From NCBI RefSeq assembly GCF_000382265.1, contig NZ_KB907979.1, forward strand, positions 124,001-188,000: a stretch of 64,000 nt of DNA, given 5' to 3'. Below are positions 35,460 through 43,334 of this stretch, piece by piece (within the stretch, counting starts at the first letter, position 1; each line of letters starts with the position of its first letter). The position numbers were made by a program, and so were the translations under genes. The DNA comes from Yoonia vestfoldensis DSM 16212 (lineage in GTDB: Bacteria; Pseudomonadota; Alphaproteobacteria; Rhodobacterales; Rhodobacteraceae). Below the pieces are notes generated by a model. That model saw nothing but the letters and a program-made list of their open reading frames with translations, had not been told where the DNA came from and searched no databases.

Positions 35460-37349
35460 TCAGTCACGCGGAAGCCGGTATGCCACCGCCTGATCCGATA
35501 CCTCTGGCTTGAGGATCGAATTGCCGCCGACGGCGAAGACGACGTAATCCTCGCCTTCATGGGTGAAGACCGCAGGTATCGACACGGCAGGCGCTTCGAC
35601 CAGATCGGACCAGACTTCTTCGCCGGTCGCGGCATCAAGCGCGCGGACACGCGAATCCATCGACGCGCCGATGAACACAACCCCACCCGCCGTCACGACA
35701 GGCCCGCCAAGCGTCGGAGACCCCCAGTCGCGCAGGCCATAGAAACCGTTGAACTGGGCCATGCCGAAAGGCACTTCATAAAGCAAGTCACCCGTTGCAA
35801 GGTCGATGGCCGAGAATGTGCCGAACGGTGGCTCCCAACAGGGAATGCCCAGCCAGTTGCTCCAGTCTGTCAGATAGATTCCATAGGGAGAATCGGCCTG
35901 CGGAGAAAAGCCTTCCTCGTTACCGCCGCCCCCGTCGTTGATCTGTTCGTATTCCGCGCGCGGGATCAGGCGGATGAACTGCACGATCCGCGACGCGTTG
36001 GCGTAAAGAATGCCATTGCGCGGATCAATCGCGACACCGCCCCAGTTTGTCGCGCCCGCAGTGCCCGGAAAGAACAATGTCCCTTGTTCAGACGGTGGTG
36101 TGAACATGCCTTCATACAGGTATTGCTCGCGCTCGCGCGAACATTGGCCAAGACTGACGAGATCGGACAAAGCCCAGACATCGGGCAATTGCTCGGGATT
36201 GCCGAGAGCTGCGGGCAGCGTCGGGAACGGCTGGGTCGGGACCGTGACTTCGCCTTGGGTGGTGCTTTGCGGCACTGCGCGTTCTTCAATGGGGAAGAGC
36301 GGTTCTCCGGTGCGGCGGTCAAGGACAAACAGAAAGCCTTGTTTGGTCGCCTGGACAAGCGCAGGGATGATTTCGCCGTCGCGGGGAATATCGACCAGCG
36401 AAGGTGCCGAGGGCGTGTCATAATCCCAGATGTCGTGCCGGATATGCTGGAAAGACCAGACAATTTCGCCGGTTGCGATGTCAAGCGCGGTGACGGAGGT
36501 TGCCAACGGGATCGGATCGGTCCGGTCGCCGCCCCAATAATTGGGGCTGGGCGAGGACACCGGCGCATAAACCAATCCCAGATCAAGATCGGCGGTCATC
36601 GCGGTCCAGATGTTCGCCGTGCCGGTACGCGGAATCAACTCTTCTGGAATGAACCCCGTGTCCCACAGCAATTCGCCTGTCCGCGCATCGATCGCCAAAA
36701 GATTGCCGGGCGGCGCGACGGAATATTCCCAATCCATGCCAGCCCACCCCAACAGCAGGGTGTCGCCCGCAACCAGCGGCGGTTGCAGCAGCGAAAAGGG
36801 GAAAACGTCGTTGACGTCGTTCCACTGGTTGACGTTGAGCACGCCACCATCAGCGAAATCGGCGCAGCGTTCGCCGGTGTCGGCATCGACCGCATGCAAT
36901 TCGGCGTCCATCGTGCCAAGGTAGACACGTTTTTCACATGCGCCGTCCTGACCGCTTTCCCAATAGGCGACACCGCGGTTTTTCAGCGCGGGCTGGGTCA
37001 AAGGTTCAAGCGCGGATTCGCTGTCATAGGACCAGCGTTCCCCGCCAGTCGCGGGGTCAAGCGCGATGATCCTGTAAAACGGCGTGCCAAGATAAAGCGT
37101 GCCGTTGGCATAGACAGGTGTGGCCGACCAGACTGTTTCCGGCAGATCCCCCGATCCGTCGGCAACGTCGCCGGTCCGGTATTCCCAGACCCGTTCCAGA
37201 TCACCGACAGTGTCGGGGGTAAGGCTTTGGGTATTCGAAAACTTGGTTGACCCCAGATCGCCGTGGAAAGACGTCCAGCTGTCTTGCTGGGCAAGCGCAG
37301 TTTGTGCGCTCAGCAGGATCATTGCGGCGGGAAAGAGGATCTTTTTCAT
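35460..37349 (-). CDS. PQQ-dependent membrane-associated dehydrogenase, large subunit
   Basis: A 629-residue quinoprotein. It has a signal peptide (MKKILFPAAMILLSAQTALA, cleavage after ALA) and an eight-bladed propeller-like sequence typical of the glucose/polyol dehydrogenase group: GDLGSTKFSNTQSLTP, IRHDIWDYDTPSAPSLVD and GIPCWEPPFGTFSAIDLATG. No cytochrome c motif (CxxCH) is present, so electrons likely go to ubiquinone through the membrane subunit encoded just upstream. Fused membrane glucose dehydrogenases carry their anchor in the same chain, so this split form is closer to SldBA (polyol dehydrogenase). Substrate is unknown. No pqq biosynthesis genes lie in the window. Confidence 0.82.
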   Translation of the reverse strand: MKKILFPAAMILLSAQTALAQQDSWTSFHGDLGSTKFSNTQSLTPDTVGDLERVWEYRTGDVADGSGDLPETVWSATPVYANGTLYLGTPFYRIIALDPATGGERWSYDSESALEPLTQPALKNRGVAYWESGQDGACEKRVYLGTMDAELHAVDADTGERCADFADGGVLNVNQWNDVNDVFPFSLLQPPLVAGDTLLLGWAGMDWEYSVAPPGNLLAIDARTGELLWDTGFIPEELIPRTGTANIWTAMTADLDLGLVYAPVSSPSPNYWGGDRTDPIPLATSVTALDIATGEIVWSFQHIRHDIWDYDTPSAPSLVDIPRDGEIIPALVQATKQGFLFVLDRRTGEPLFPIEERAVPQSTTQGEVTVPTQPFPTLPAALGNPEQLPDVWALSDLVSLGQCSREREQYLYEGMFTPPSEQGTLFFPGTAGATNWGGVAIDPRNGILYANASRIVQFIRLIPRAEYEQINDGGGGNEEGFSPQADSPYGIYLTDWSNWLGIPCWEPPFGTFSAIDLATGDLLYEVPFGMAQFNGFYGLRDWGSPTLGGPVVTAGGVVFIGASMDSRVRALDAATGEEVWSDLVEAPAVSIPAVFTHEGEDYVVFAVGGNSILKPEVSDQAVAYRLPRD

Positions 37350-37687
37350 GGGTGTCTCCGACCATTGATCATCAGGGGGATCAGCACGAAAAACGCGAGC
37401 GCCATGGCAAAGGCGAGCATGTATTGCATCAGGAAAAAGGCTGCGATCGCCGTCAGGAAGGCCGCAAACATGGCCAAAGCACACAGCGTCAGGCGCCAGC
37501 CACCCAAGGGCTGCCAGATCATGACGATGATCACGATCAGCGTGATCGTGACGCTTCCCAAAAGGGCAAGTCCTGCGCCGACCGTCCCGTCGACCCCCGT
37601 GTTTCCAAACGGTCCGAAAAAAGCAATCAGCCCCAGAATGGCGCCGATCACGGACAAAAGAAGTGCTGGAAAAAATATGCGGTCCAT
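37346..37687 (-). CDS. Membrane anchor subunit of the PQQ dehydrogenase (SldB-like)
   Basis: A 113-residue membrane protein with four predicted helices (ALLLSVIGAILGLIAFFGP, GAGLALLGSVTITLIVIIVM, LCALAMFAAFLTAIAAFFL and MLAFAMALAFFVLIPLMI). It overlaps the large-subunit gene as ATGA. In Gluconobacter-type SldBA and related enzymes a small subunit of this size anchors the quinoprotein and passes electrons to ubiquinone, and it corresponds to the N-terminal membrane domain of fused glucose dehydrogenases. The start at 37687 is chosen since residues further upstream in the frame are not membrane-protein-like. Confidence 0.7.
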   Translation of the reverse strand: MDRIFFPALLLSVIGAILGLIAFFGPFGNTGVDGTVGAGLALLGSVTITLIVIIVMIWQPLGGWRLTLCALAMFAAFLTAIAAFFLMQYMLAFAMALAFFVLIPLMINGRRHP

Positions 37688-37911
37688 GTGGTGGCAACCG
37701 CCGCCACAAACATTGGTTCCCGAAAATGCGCGGCCCGTCGTCCTTTTCGGCGCTGCACCCCGCTCGGGCGCCCGCGATGCCACAGCCCCCGCATCATGCG
37801 ACAACCGCGCAGGCGCGCCAGCCATTTGGGGGGAACCTTCCGGGCGACAGGGCGTTGGAAACCGTGTCGCCCTAACCCTTGGGCCAAATCGCACTTTGTC
37901 GGGAGAGAGCC

Positions 37912-39057
37912 ATGCAGCAGATCAGTCAGGAAGAAAGACGCTATCGCTGGATCGGGGTCGCCGTCGCGGGCGCGGCCCTTATCGGCTGGCTTTTCGGCCT
38001 GTATTTCTGGTCCGTCGCCAACGAGGCCGAAGATCGGCTGGCGCAGCAAGTGACGCTGGAGCAGACCGCACAAGACCTGACCAGCCAGATCGCGGCATTG
38101 CGCGACGAGGCGGAGGAGGCCATCGCCGTCCGCGATCAGGTCATCGGCGCGCTTGCAGGTGTGGAGCAGCAGCTTGAACAGGCGCGCAGCGAAACTGCGG
38201 CACTGGACGCGGAAACGACAGCCTTGCAGGCAGAGCGGGACACGATGCAAACCGCGCTTGACGAAGGCCGCGCAGAGCTTGCCCAGATCGAAACCGGCTT
38301 GGGCGAAACCCAGACCAGGATCACGGAATCCACACAGGAATTGTCCACCATCGGCGAACGACTGGAAGCCGCGCGCCAGCAAGAGGCGGATTTGCAGGGC
38401 ATTATCGCGGACCTTTCTGCCGAAGCGTCGCAATTGTCCCAAGACGCCGCAGGTGCCGAGGAACGGGTGCAGGCCGCGCGCGACGCCGAGGCGTCGTTGG
38501 AACAGCGGTTGCAGACCGCCCAAACCGAACAGGCCGAGATGACCGCGACACGCGACACGCTTCGGCAATCCGTCGATACCCTGACGCAGCAACAGGACAC
38601 GTTGGCCAGCGACACACTGGCGGCCGAAGAACAGTTGCAAGCCTTGCAAGACATGACCAGCGAGTTGTCGCAGGTGCTTGTCACGCGCAGCGCGCAGTTG
38701 CGCGCGGTCGAGGACCGCATCGGCCGCATGCTGGAGTCCACAGGGGCCACGATCCGAGCGTCGGCATCGGGCGTCGCGACGGATACGCCATATACATACG
38801 GTTCAACGCGTTTGCTGTTTCTGACGGATGGCACGTTCGCGATGACGAACACCCGCACGGAAAAAGGCGTGACGGGGGCCTTTGACCTGTCCGAGGGTAT
38901 CATCACGCTGCGCGACGTGGACGGCGATCTGGGTGCTGCGACTTTTCCGATGCACTGCGGCTTTACCGTCGCGGACGCGGAACTGACGCTGGCGGACAGC
39001 GACGGGTCCTGCGCCATTCTGGACGGCGTTGCGTTCACGCAGGGCGACGGCGAATAG
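37912..39057 (+). CDS. Membrane-anchored coiled-coil protein, unknown
   Basis: A 381-residue protein with a single N-terminal membrane helix (residues about 14-35, RWIGVAVAGAALIGWLFGLY) and a long, highly charged coiled coil (about residues 38-275) rich in Ala, Glu and Gln. The C-terminal 110 residues form a separate, probably beta-rich globular domain with two cysteines (FPMHCGFTV, GSCAIL). It resembles no family I can name. GGGAGAGAG lies five bases before the ATG. It is divergent from the PQQ dehydrogenase genes across 224 bases that hold no other gene. Confidence 0.7.
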   Translation: MQQISQEERRYRWIGVAVAGAALIGWLFGLYFWSVANEAEDRLAQQVTLEQTAQDLTSQIAALRDEAEEAIAVRDQVIGALAGVEQQLEQARSETAALDAETTALQAERDTMQTALDEGRAELAQIETGLGETQTRITESTQELSTIGERLEAARQQEADLQGIIADLSAEASQLSQDAAGAEERVQAARDAEASLEQRLQTAQTEQAEMTATRDTLRQSVDTLTQQQDTLASDTLAAEEQLQALQDMTSELSQVLVTRSAQLRAVEDRIGRMLESTGATIRASASGVATDTPYTYGSTRLLFLTDGTFAMTNTRTEKGVTGAFDLSEGIITLRDVDGDLGAATFPMHCGFTVADAELTLADSDGSCAILDGVAFTQGDGE

Positions 39058-39066
39058 CGGCTTGCG

Positions 39067-39348
39067 TCACTGCTCGGTCAGATAATCGGCCGAAACGTAT
39101 CCCGTGACCCCCGGCGCATCCGCCAGCGACACCCGGCACCAGCGCTGCCCCAATTCCGTCACGCAGTCCTGACGAATAAGCCGCGTGCCGTCGGGCAGGC
39201 CCATGATGACATTGAACCCAAGGCTTGGACCGGCGCGAAGCTTGAGCAGGTCATCAGGCCCCGCCCCCGTGACGACGGTGTTGCCGTTCGCCGCGCAACT
39301 TGCGGCGAACAGGACCGCAAGGGCGGAAAGAGGGAATATCCTGCGCAT
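39067..39348 (-). CDS. SH3-domain lipoprotein
   Basis: A 93-residue protein with a signal peptide ending in an AASC lipobox-like site (cysteine near residue 18), followed by a bacterial SH3 domain: LLKLRAGPSLGFNVIMGLPD, then a WCRVSLADAPGVTGYVSADYL end. SH3b domains usually bind peptidoglycan or peptides in the periplasm. The -3 residue of the lipobox is Ala rather than Leu, so lipid attachment is probable but not certain. It converges with the coiled-coil gene. Confidence 0.75.
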   Translation of the reverse strand: MRRIFPLSALAVLFAASCAANGNTVVTGAGPDDLLKLRAGPSLGFNVIMGLPDGTRLIRQDCVTELGQRWCRVSLADAPGVTGYVSADYLTEQ

Positions 39349-39433
39349 GATGTGACCTCGGTTTTTGGTGTTGCCACCTGTATCGCATCCGCGCCTTTAG
39401 GGTTGAAGCGGAAAATGCCCGATGCGCGACAGA

Positions 39434-40066
39434 TCACCAGCGCAGGACTTGCGGGCCGACCCATGCGCCGATCAACGTCACCAACAGGATCGCTGTCGCA
39501 TAGGCAGGAATGACATAAAGCGCCATGTCCGTATCGCAGTAGAACGAATAGACCGATGCCGACGCCCCGCCCGCCATCAGCCCGGCAACGGCCCCGGTCA
39601 GGCGCGGTCGCAGCACAGCCCCGGTGGAGAGCGACCACAGGATGGCGCCCAAAAGCGGCATCCCGAGCAAGGGAACCGAAACAAGGCAGACGACCAGGCT
39701 GGGCTTTGACAGGGCCATGACCAGCCCAGAGACTCCGTCGCGCAGCAGATAGAACAGGAACGCCACCACCACCGCACCCGCAAAGACGCCGATGACCGCC
39801 AGACGCCTGTCCGCCCGCATGCCGGGATGCGCCAATGCAAGGGCGCTCGCGCCGGCCACCACCAAAAGCAGCGCAGGCAGCACGGTTTTCAGCACAGCCA
39901 TCGACGCAAGTGTCGCGCCGATGTCGGCACGCGGCCCCCAGAACGCGATGAACGCCGCCACGCTGACCGCCAGCGCGATGGGCAAGGACCGTGCCAGCCG
40001 CTGCGCCACGGTCGGCTGCGGCAGGGTGTCGGCAGCAAGGGCCGCGATCAGGTCATCCGTCGTCAT
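39434..40066 (-). CDS. nrsF: NrsF-type anti-sigma factor (DUF1109)
   Basis: A 210-residue membrane protein with six predicted helices, matching the NrsF/DUF1109 family: MTTDDLIAALAADTLPQPTV at the cytoplasmic N-terminus, then helices and a C-terminal IGAWVGPQVLRW. In Caulobacter NrsF is the membrane-bound anti-sigma factor of SigF, releasing it under heavy-metal stress; two conserved cysteines are used there. Here only one cysteine of the helices is obvious in KPSLVVCLVSVPL and another in SVYSFYCDTDMAL, so the sensing pair could be these. The start overlaps the sigma gene stop as ATGA, so the two are co-translated. Confidence 0.85.
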   Translation of the reverse strand: MTTDDLIAALAADTLPQPTVAQRLARSLPIALAVSVAAFIAFWGPRADIGATLASMAVLKTVLPALLLVVAGASALALAHPGMRADRRLAVIGVFAGAVVVAFLFYLLRDGVSGLVMALSKPSLVVCLVSVPLLGMPLLGAILWSLSTGAVLRPRLTGAVAGLMAGGASASVYSFYCDTDMALYVIPAYATAILLVTLIGAWVGPQVLRW

Positions 40067-40575
40067 TCGATCATCCTTTCGCGCAATTGCGCCAATGTCC
40101 GCAGCGCCCGGTGCAACGCCACGCGCACCGCCCCTTCGGTCATGCCCAAACGTGCCGCCGTCTCGGCCGTAGTTTCGCCGCGCAGCCCGAAGCTTCGCAC
40201 GATTTCTGCCGCACGCGGGTCGAGCGCGTTCAACATCGTTTCCATGTCGCGCCCTTCCAGCGGGTCGGGTCCCTGCGGTGCGGCAAGTCCGTCCGCGAAA
40301 TCGTCGATCGCCACTTCGACGCGGCGGCCGCGGGCGCGGAACGCATCGACCACCTTGTGCCTTGCGATGGCATATAGCCAGGGGCGCAGCGGGGCGGTTT
40401 CGACCCATGTATGGCGCTTGGTGTGGATTGCCAGCAGGACGTCCTGCAAAACATCCTCGCAGGCATCAGGCCCAAGGCCCGTGCCGCGCGCCTGCACGAC
40501 GCGGCGCAGCACAGGCGTGATCGCCTGCAACAGGTGGCGGTAGGCCGCCGTATCACCGTGGATGGCTGCGCGCAT
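40063..40575 (-). CDS. sigF: ECF sigma factor SigF-like, bufferin regulator
   Basis: A 170-residue ECF sigma factor with region 2 (LQDVLLAIHTKRHTW, RPWLYAIARHKVVDAFR) and region 4 (AAEIVRSFGLRGETTAETAA with an RLGMTEGAVRVALHRALRTL helix-turn-helix). It should recognise GTAACA-N16-CGAA promoters, of which there are two in this locus. The start at 40575 is preferred over ATG 40650 or TTG 40674: the proposed promoter for this gene ends at 40619, so transcription would begin near 40612, after both upstream codons, and GGGAAG lies about seven bases before 40575. Its operon mate is nrsF. Confidence 0.85.
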   Translation of the reverse strand: MRAAIHGDTAAYRHLLQAITPVLRRVVQARGTGLGPDACEDVLQDVLLAIHTKRHTWVETAPLRPWLYAIARHKVVDAFRARGRRVEVAIDDFADGLAAPQGPDPLEGRDMETMLNALDPRAAEIVRSFGLRGETTAETAARLGMTEGAVRVALHRALRTLAQLRERMIE

Positions 40576-40618
40576 CAGATCTTCCCAAGGGTCGGTTGTG
40601 TGCAAGTTCTGATCCCTG

Positions 40619-40644
40619 TTCGCCACGCGTCGGGCAAATGTTAC
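40619..40644 (-). promoter_or_regulatory. SigF-type promoter of sigF-nrsF
   Basis: On the - strand GTAACA (40644-40639), 16 bases, then CGAA (40622-40619) match the SigF promoter that I recall from Caulobacter (GTAACC-N16-CGAA). It would start transcription near 40612 and make sigF autoregulated. The identical hexamer and spacing occur in the bufA promoter, which strengthens the call. Confidence 0.75.
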
Positions 40645-40713
40645 AGGCATGGCCCGCAACTTGCCCAGAAACAAATGATCGAGCTTTCAGCCATTCACGT
40701 GCGCGTGACCAGC

Positions 40714-40739
40714 GTAACACATCGCCCCATCGGCGCGAA
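40714..40739 (+). promoter_or_regulatory. SigF-type promoter of the bufferin operon
   Basis: GTAACA (40714-40719), 16 bases, then CGAA (40736-40739) precede the bufA ATG by 50 bases. The elements and the spacing are the same as in the divergent sigF promoter. This implies that the bufferin operon is switched on when SigF is released from NrsF. Confidence 0.78.
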
Positions 40740-40789
40740 TTGCTTTGCGGGACTGCACTGACGCACCCCGCCAACAGGAGTTACCTCTC

Positions 40790-41086
40790 ATGACGACCAA
40801 AACGCTTTCGCTTACTCTCGCCGCTTCGCTCGCCTCTGCGCTGACCCTGTCCGCCGGGCAAGTCCACGCACAGGCCGCCACGATGGAAAAGTGCTTCGGC
40901 ATTGCACTGGCCGGTGCCAATGATTGCGCCGCAGGCCCCGGCACGACCTGTTCGGGCACATCGACCGTGGATTACCAGGGCAATGCCTGGAAACTGGTCC
41001 CGGCCGGCACCTGCGTGACAATGGAAAAAGAAGGCGAGCGGATGGGTTCGCTTGAAGCACTGGATCGCGATCTGCCACCTGCATGA
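40790..41086 (+). CDS. bufA: Bufferin precursor peptide (DUF2282, BufA1-like)
   Basis: A 98-residue exported precursor peptide of the DUF2282 family. The signal peptide is about residues 1-29 (ends VHAQA). The core has four cysteines at residues 35, 46, 54 and 75 in the [24 protein letters not shown] and VPAGTC arrangement. In this family the cysteines are modified, some to thiooxazole, by the MNIO enzyme encoded next; the product (bufferin) binds copper in the periplasm. AGGAG lies about ten bases before the ATG, which is chosen over an upstream GTG-like frame because it starts the signal peptide. Confidence 0.88.
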   Translation: MTTKTLSLTLAASLASALTLSAGQVHAQAATMEKCFGIALAGANDCAAGPGTTCSGTSTVDYQGNAWKLVPAGTCVTMEKEGERMGSLEALDRDLPPA

Positions 41087-41143
41087 TCCGACCTGCCGGG
41101 GCGGGGACATATCCCCGCCCTTTCCACGAAAAGGGATTTTGCC

Positions 41144-41992
41144 ATGCTTTCGCTTCCGCGCACGACCGGACTGGGCTTCAAGCCGCAGCATTTCGCCGAC
41201 ATGATGGCCACCGATACGATCGGTTTCGTCGAAGTCCATGCCGAGAATTACATGGGTGACGGCGGTGCGCCGCATGCGATGCTGGCCGCCCTGCACGATC
41301 GCCATGCGGTTTCGATCCATGGGGTCGGCTTGTCCATCGGCAGTGCGGGCGGGCTTGACCGCGCCCACCTTGCGCGGTTGCGCAAGCTGATCGACCGCTA
41401 TCAGCCAGAAAGCTTTTCCGAACATCTGGCATGGTCGAGCCACGGCGCGGCGTGGCTGAACGATCTTTTGCCCCTGCCCTATACCGGCGAAACGCTGGCC
41501 ACGATCTGCGCCCATGTCGATCAGGTACAGGAGACGCTGGGCCGCCGGATGCTGCTGGAAAACCCCGCGACCTACGTGACCTTTGCCAGTTCGACCATCT
41601 CGGAAACCGATTTTCTGACCGAGCTTGTGCGCCGCACGGGCTGCGGCCTGCTGCTGGATGTGAACAACGTCTTTGTCTCGGCCACAAACCACCGTTTCGA
41701 TCCCCGCGCCTATCTGGCCGATTTTCCGCTGTTTGCTATCGGCGAAATACATCTGGCCGGGCATGAGACCGAAGAATTGCCATCCGGCCCGCTGCTGATC
41801 GACAGCCACGGTGCGCCGGTGGCCGACCCGGTCTGGACGCTTTATGCAGAGGTCCTGGCGCGCACCGGCGCGCTGCCCACGCTGATCGAATGGGACAATG
41901 ACGTCCCCGATTTCGCCGTGTTACTGGCCGAGGCCACCCGCGCGAACGCCATCCTGCACGATATCGAAAGGCAGCGGACCGATGCAGCCTGA
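41144..41992 (+). CDS. bufB: MNIO-family bufferin-modifying enzyme (DUF692, BufB)
   Basis: A 282-residue multinuclear non-heme iron oxidative enzyme with a TIM-barrel pattern. It begins [15 protein letters not shown] and has the metal-binding pieces [66 protein letters not shown] and LIEWDND. Members such as MbnB and BufB oxidise cysteine in a precursor peptide and need a partner protein, here the BufC-type product. Substrate peptide: the neighbouring DUF2282 protein. It is 57 bases from bufA and overlaps bufC by eleven bases. Confidence 0.9.
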   Translation: MLSLPRTTGLGFKPQHFADMMATDTIGFVEVHAENYMGDGGAPHAMLAALHDRHAVSIHGVGLSIGSAGGLDRAHLARLRKLIDRYQPESFSEHLAWSSHGAAWLNDLLPLPYTGETLATICAHVDQVQETLGRRMLLENPATYVTFASSTISETDFLTELVRRTGCGLLLDVNNVFVSATNHRFDPRAYLADFPLFAIGEIHLAGHETEELPSGPLLIDSHGAPVADPVWTLYAEVLARTGALPTLIEWDNDVPDFAVLLAEATRANAILHDIERQRTDAA

Positions 41993-42728
41993 TACCCACG
42001 CCGCCCAGCAGGACGCGTTTCAGGCCGCGCTTTGGCGGCAGGACCCGCCTGCCGGCCTTACCGCCCCCGCGATGGACGAGGTGGCACAGCGCTTTTCCGT
42101 TTACCGCAACAATGTGCAGCACAGCCTGACACGCGCGCTGGCGAGCCGGTTTCCGGTGATCGAACAACTGGTCGGCGCGACCTTCTTTACCGCGATGGCG
42201 CGGGTGCATATCGCGCAGGACCCGCCGACGAGCCCCGTGTTGCTGAACTGGGGCGCTGGGTTCCCCGCTTTTCTGGACGGCTTCGCGCCGGTCGGGCATC
42301 TGCCCTTCATGGGTGATGTGGCACGGCTGGAATACGCGCGCGGCCTTGCCTATCACGCCGCCGATGCGGCGCCTGTCGCGCCCGATGCGCTTGCGGTGGC
42401 CGATCTGGAAACGCTGCGGCTGGGGCTGCATCCGTCGGTGCAGCTGTTCAAGTCACCTCACCCTGCCCTGCAAATCTGGCAATCGCACCAGACAGGTGCC
42501 GCGCGCCACATGCTGACAGCCGGACCCGATCACGCGCTGATCGGACGCGCGCCGGACTTCAGCATCATTGTGGCACCGCTTGACCAAGGCACATTTGCCG
42601 TGCTCGCGGCATTGGCGGCAGGCGCGACACTGGAGAGCGCCGCCAAACACAACGACCCGACCGCCGCGCTGACGCTTTTGCTGCGCCACGGGCTGATCAC
42701 CGCGATAAAGACAGGAGTTCCGACATGA
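41982..42728 (+). CDS. bufC: Bufferin biosynthesis partner protein (DUF2063, BufC)
   Basis: A 248-residue protein. The N-terminal part ([52 protein letters not shown]) is the DUF2063 domain, a putative DNA-binding-like fold reused as a RiPP-recognition partner in MNIO systems. The C-terminal part probably binds the leader peptide and presents it to BufB. The start at 41982 is chosen because it is the ATG just before the conserved QDAFQ segment; the frame is open upstream within bufB. The stop overlaps the DoxX gene as ATGA. Confidence 0.87.
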   Translation: MQPDTHAAQQDAFQAALWRQDPPAGLTAPAMDEVAQRFSVYRNNVQHSLTRALASRFPVIEQLVGATFFTAMARVHIAQDPPTSPVLLNWGAGFPAFLDGFAPVGHLPFMGDVARLEYARGLAYHAADAAPVAPDALAVADLETLRLGLHPSVQLFKSPHPALQIWQSHQTGAARHMLTAGPDHALIGRAPDFSIIVAPLDQGTFAVLAALAAGATLESAAKHNDPTAALTLLLRHGLITAIKTGVPT

Positions 42729-43225
42729 CCGACGCCACCACCACCCCGTCCCGCACACCAGTGACGCGCCTGCGCGATGTCATCCGTCTGATCAACAGCT
42801 GGGCGGATCACCTGCCGCCGGATATCGTCGCCTTGGCCGCGCGCGTCTTTCCGGCTGTGGTGTTCTGGCAATCCGCGCGCACCAAGGTCGACGGCTTCAC
42901 GATCACCGATTCGACCTATTTCCTGTTCGAACAGGTCTATGCGCTGCCGGTCATTCCGCCTGCGACGGCCGCACTGCTGGCTACACTGGCCGAACATTTG
43001 CTGCCGGTCCTGCTGATCCTCGGGCTTTTGTCGCGGTTTTCGGCGCTGGGACTGCTGGTCATGACAGCCGTGATCCAGATTTTCGTCTTCCCGGAAGCCT
43101 GGGTGACGCATGGTCTTTGGGCTGTCGCCTTGGTTGTGGTGCTCGCCCATGGGCCCGGGCGCTTGTCGCTGGATCATCTTTTGCGGCTGGACCGGGGCAC
43201 GTTGCGCGGCAATGGTCCGGCATGA
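42725..43225 (+). CDS. DoxX-family membrane protein (BufD position)
   Basis: A 166-residue protein with four predicted membrane helices of the DoxX family ([60 protein letters not shown], and [20 protein letters not shown]). DoxX proteins often close DUF2282/DUF692/DUF2063 operons and may link them to a respiratory chain or supply electrons. It overlaps bufC as ATGA, confirming a four-gene operon. Confidence 0.85.
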   Translation: MTDATTTPSRTPVTRLRDVIRLINSWADHLPPDIVALAARVFPAVVFWQSARTKVDGFTITDSTYFLFEQVYALPVIPPATAALLATLAEHLLPVLLILGLLSRFSALGLLVMTAVIQIFVFPEAWVTHGLWAVALVVVLAHGPGRLSLDHLLRLDRGTLRGNGPA

Positions 43226-43334
43226 CGTGCAACCGCGAAACTATCTTGGCGTCACCTTTGCCAAGGGATTGACACCGAAAGGTTGTTATAGCCTATCCTG
43301 ACATCTTAATCGCGAGCAGGATAGGTAGCGGCGG

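Noticed and set aside
37912-39057. The coiled-coil protein as an eCIS tape-measure protein.
   Set aside because: It lies 17 kb away, has a membrane anchor, and other operons intervene.
43245-43265. CTTGGC...GCCAAG stem-loop after the DoxX gene as a terminator.
   Set aside because: The stem is only six bases with a nine-base loop and no T-run follows.
43269-43299. TTGACA as a sigma-70 promoter for the HWE kinase.
   Set aside because: No hexamer resembling TATAAT lies at a 16-18 base distance.
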